DNA of 64,000 nt, taken from NCBI GenBank assembly GCA_029961685.1, contig JARWKL010000004.1, forward strand, positions 27,657,610-27,721,609. The letters run 5' to 3'. The stretch comes from Aristolochia californica (taxonomy: Eukaryota > Streptophyta > Magnoliopsida > Piperales > Aristolochiaceae). Position numbers and translations under genes: made by a program. The first letter of the stretch is position 1; every line of letters starts with the position of its first letter. This document shows positions 62,350-64,000 of the stretch, in pieces. The notes beneath the pieces are model-generated. The model saw nothing but the letters and a program-made list of their open reading frames with translations, had not been told where the DNA came from and did no database searches.

Positions 62350-64000
62350 TTTATTGCTTTAAATTCTTTCCATACATAAAATATAAAATTTTCATTTTTT
62401 TGTGATCTACTTGCGTTTTATCACTTTTTTTGTTAACGAGATGAAGGGAAAGTGAAAACTCAAGCTTTGATTTATGAAAAAAGTATATATCTAAAATGGA
62501 AATGCACAATGCACAATTGTAGAAAGAGATATTTCCAAAAAGTGTATGTAATTTTTAGGGATTGTGAACTCTTTTTAGATTTTATATCAGGTTCTGCAAT
62601 CGTCGGGAAAAGGGGCAGGTGGGGGATTTTGAAATGAGTGTTGACTCCCAATTCAAAAGTCATTTCTTACGAAAATATAGCCCGTTACACATGATAAATC
62701 ACTTTACAAACATCTATGATTGTTAAGTAAGATTTCTGTAAATGGGAAAAATAATGGCTTGTTTGACTCCGGTAAATATCCCACTGCACGTTCACTTGAG
62801 AATTTAATGTAATTCTCTTTAAAAGGTTTGGATCCATCTGTCATTTGCATCTTCAACATGTTTCAAGCAAGCATATCCATTTTTAAAACATGTGCTGAAA
62901 AATCTCTTTCTTATAAAATTCCTAGCAATTAGGGTTGAACTAGTGGAATTGTCCACACTCGGATAACAAAACTTTTGTGTTCATTTGTGGTGTGTGAATA
63001 AATGTTCTTTACTTACATTTGTTTATTGCTTTAAATTCTTTCCATGCATAATCTCTAAAATTTTCATTTTGTATTGATCTATTTGCCTTTTATCTCTTTT
63101 TTTTTGTTTACGAGATGAAGGGAAAGTAAAAAATCAAGCTTTAATTTAAGAAAAAAGTGTACATCTAAAATGTAAATGCACAATGCACAAATGTAGAGAG
63201 AGATAATTCCAAAAAGTGTATAATTTTTAGGGATAGTAAACTCTTTTTTGTTTTTATATATATCAGGTTATGCAATCGTCCAGAAAAGGGGGAGGCGGTG
63301 GATTTTTAACCAAGTATTAACTTCCAAACCATAAGTCATTCCTTCAAAAAATATAGCCCATTATGCATGATAAATCACTTTACAATCATCTATGATCATT
63401 AGGTCAACCTTTTGTAAATGGGCAAAATAATGGCTTGTTTGACTCGGGTAAATATCCCACCACACGTTCACCTGAGAATTTAATGTTATTCTCTTTAAAA
63501 GGTTTGGATCCATAGGTCATTTGCATCATTAACATGTTTCAAGCGTGCATATCCATATTTTAAAATATATGTAGAAAAATGTCTTTGTTATAAAATTCTT
63601 AGCTATTAGGGTTGAACTAGTGGAATTTCCCAAACTTGGATAACAAAACTTTTGTGTTCATTTGTGGTGTGTGATAAATTTTCTTTCATCACATTTTTTT
63701 ATTGCTTTTAATTCTTTCCATACATAAACTCTAAAATTTTCATTTTGTTGTGATCTATTTGCCTTTTATCTCTTTTTTTGTGGGCGAGATGAAGTGAAAA
63801 TGAAAACTCAAGCTTTGATTTAAGAAAAAAGTGTACATCTAAAATGGAAATGCACAATGCAAAAATTTAGAGAGAGATAATTCAAAAAAATGTCAGTAAT
63901 TTTTAGGGATTGTATACTATTTTTAGTTTCTATATATCATGTTCTCCAATCGACGGGAAAAGGGGGAGGCGGGGGATTTTTAACTGATTGTTGACTCCCA
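62350..64000 (+). repeat. Satellite array, domain A2 (type A monomers)
   Basis: From about 62350 type A markers return (TTTGTTTATTGC, AAATTCTTTCC, GGTTCTGCAATCG). The switch lies in a deleted monomer (spacing 636, 62137 to 62773) where ATTCATTTG joins TTTATTGC. Later landmarks are 62773 and 63449. The array runs off the window end. Confidence 0.93.

Noticed and set aside
1..64000. CRISPR array
   Set aside because: Repeats are about 672 bp, directly abutting and diverged, with no short repeat/unique spacer pattern.
1..64000. Short tandem subunits making up the 672-bp monomer (four times 168)
   Set aside because: I compared landmark blocks within a monomer and saw no convincing internal homology at quarter or half spacing; only the length is suggestive.

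Overview
The window looks like plant nuclear heterochromatin. Almost all of it (about 57.4 of 64 kb) is one head-to-tail satellite array. The monomer is very AT-rich and usually 670-677 bp long. I located 89 successive copies of one landmark inside the monomer (the TAAATATCCC core), the first at 6 and the last at 63449. All copies point the same way. No satellite monomer carries a convincing gene; the short open frames there recur once per monomer and drift in length.

The array is interrupted once, at 2629-9163, by a 6.5-kb Ty3/gypsy LTR retrotransposon of the chromovirus type on the + strand. It has two LTRs of about 817 bp, an initiator-Met-tRNA-like primer site, remains of gag, protease, reverse transcriptase, RNase H, integrase and a C-terminal chromodomain-like region, a polypurine tract, and a 5-bp target duplication (GATAA). 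Removing it and one GATAA restores the satellite register exactly (672 bp between flanking landmarks). It is dead: several stops and frameshifts, substitutions at the protease and integrase active-site positions, and a 0.42-kb piece of the plastid gene ccsA lying inside the integrase. That plastid piece, together with satellite DNA and an LTR chromovirus, is why I call this a plant nuclear genome. By eye the LTRs differ at about 59 of 818 positions (about 7%).

The satellite is mosaic. Type A monomers occupy 1-2628, 9164 to about 29.07 kb, and about 62.35 kb to the end. Type B lies at about 30.2-41.8 kb and 56.8-62.3 kb. Type C fills about 41.8-56.7 kb. The order is A-B-C-B-A, which resembles layered expansion with the distinctive variant in the middle. 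The A/B borders coincide with broken monomers. Inside the domains there are local higher-order repeats: a 6-monomer block at 22.3-26.3 kb partly repeated at 26.3-29.07 kb, a 4-monomer relationship around 42.1/44.9 kb, a 2-monomer alternation at 46.2-50.2 kb, and four near-uniform monomers at 56.8-59.5 kb. Several monomers are cut to a third or a half, and one (37.8 kb) carries an out-of-place copy of the monomer's G-rich box.

There is no operon or gene network here. The interest lies in the satellite architecture, the G-rich box repeated in nearly every monomer, and the nested history satellite > retrotransposon > plastid DNA. I found no tRNA, rRNA, CRISPR array or intact cellular gene.
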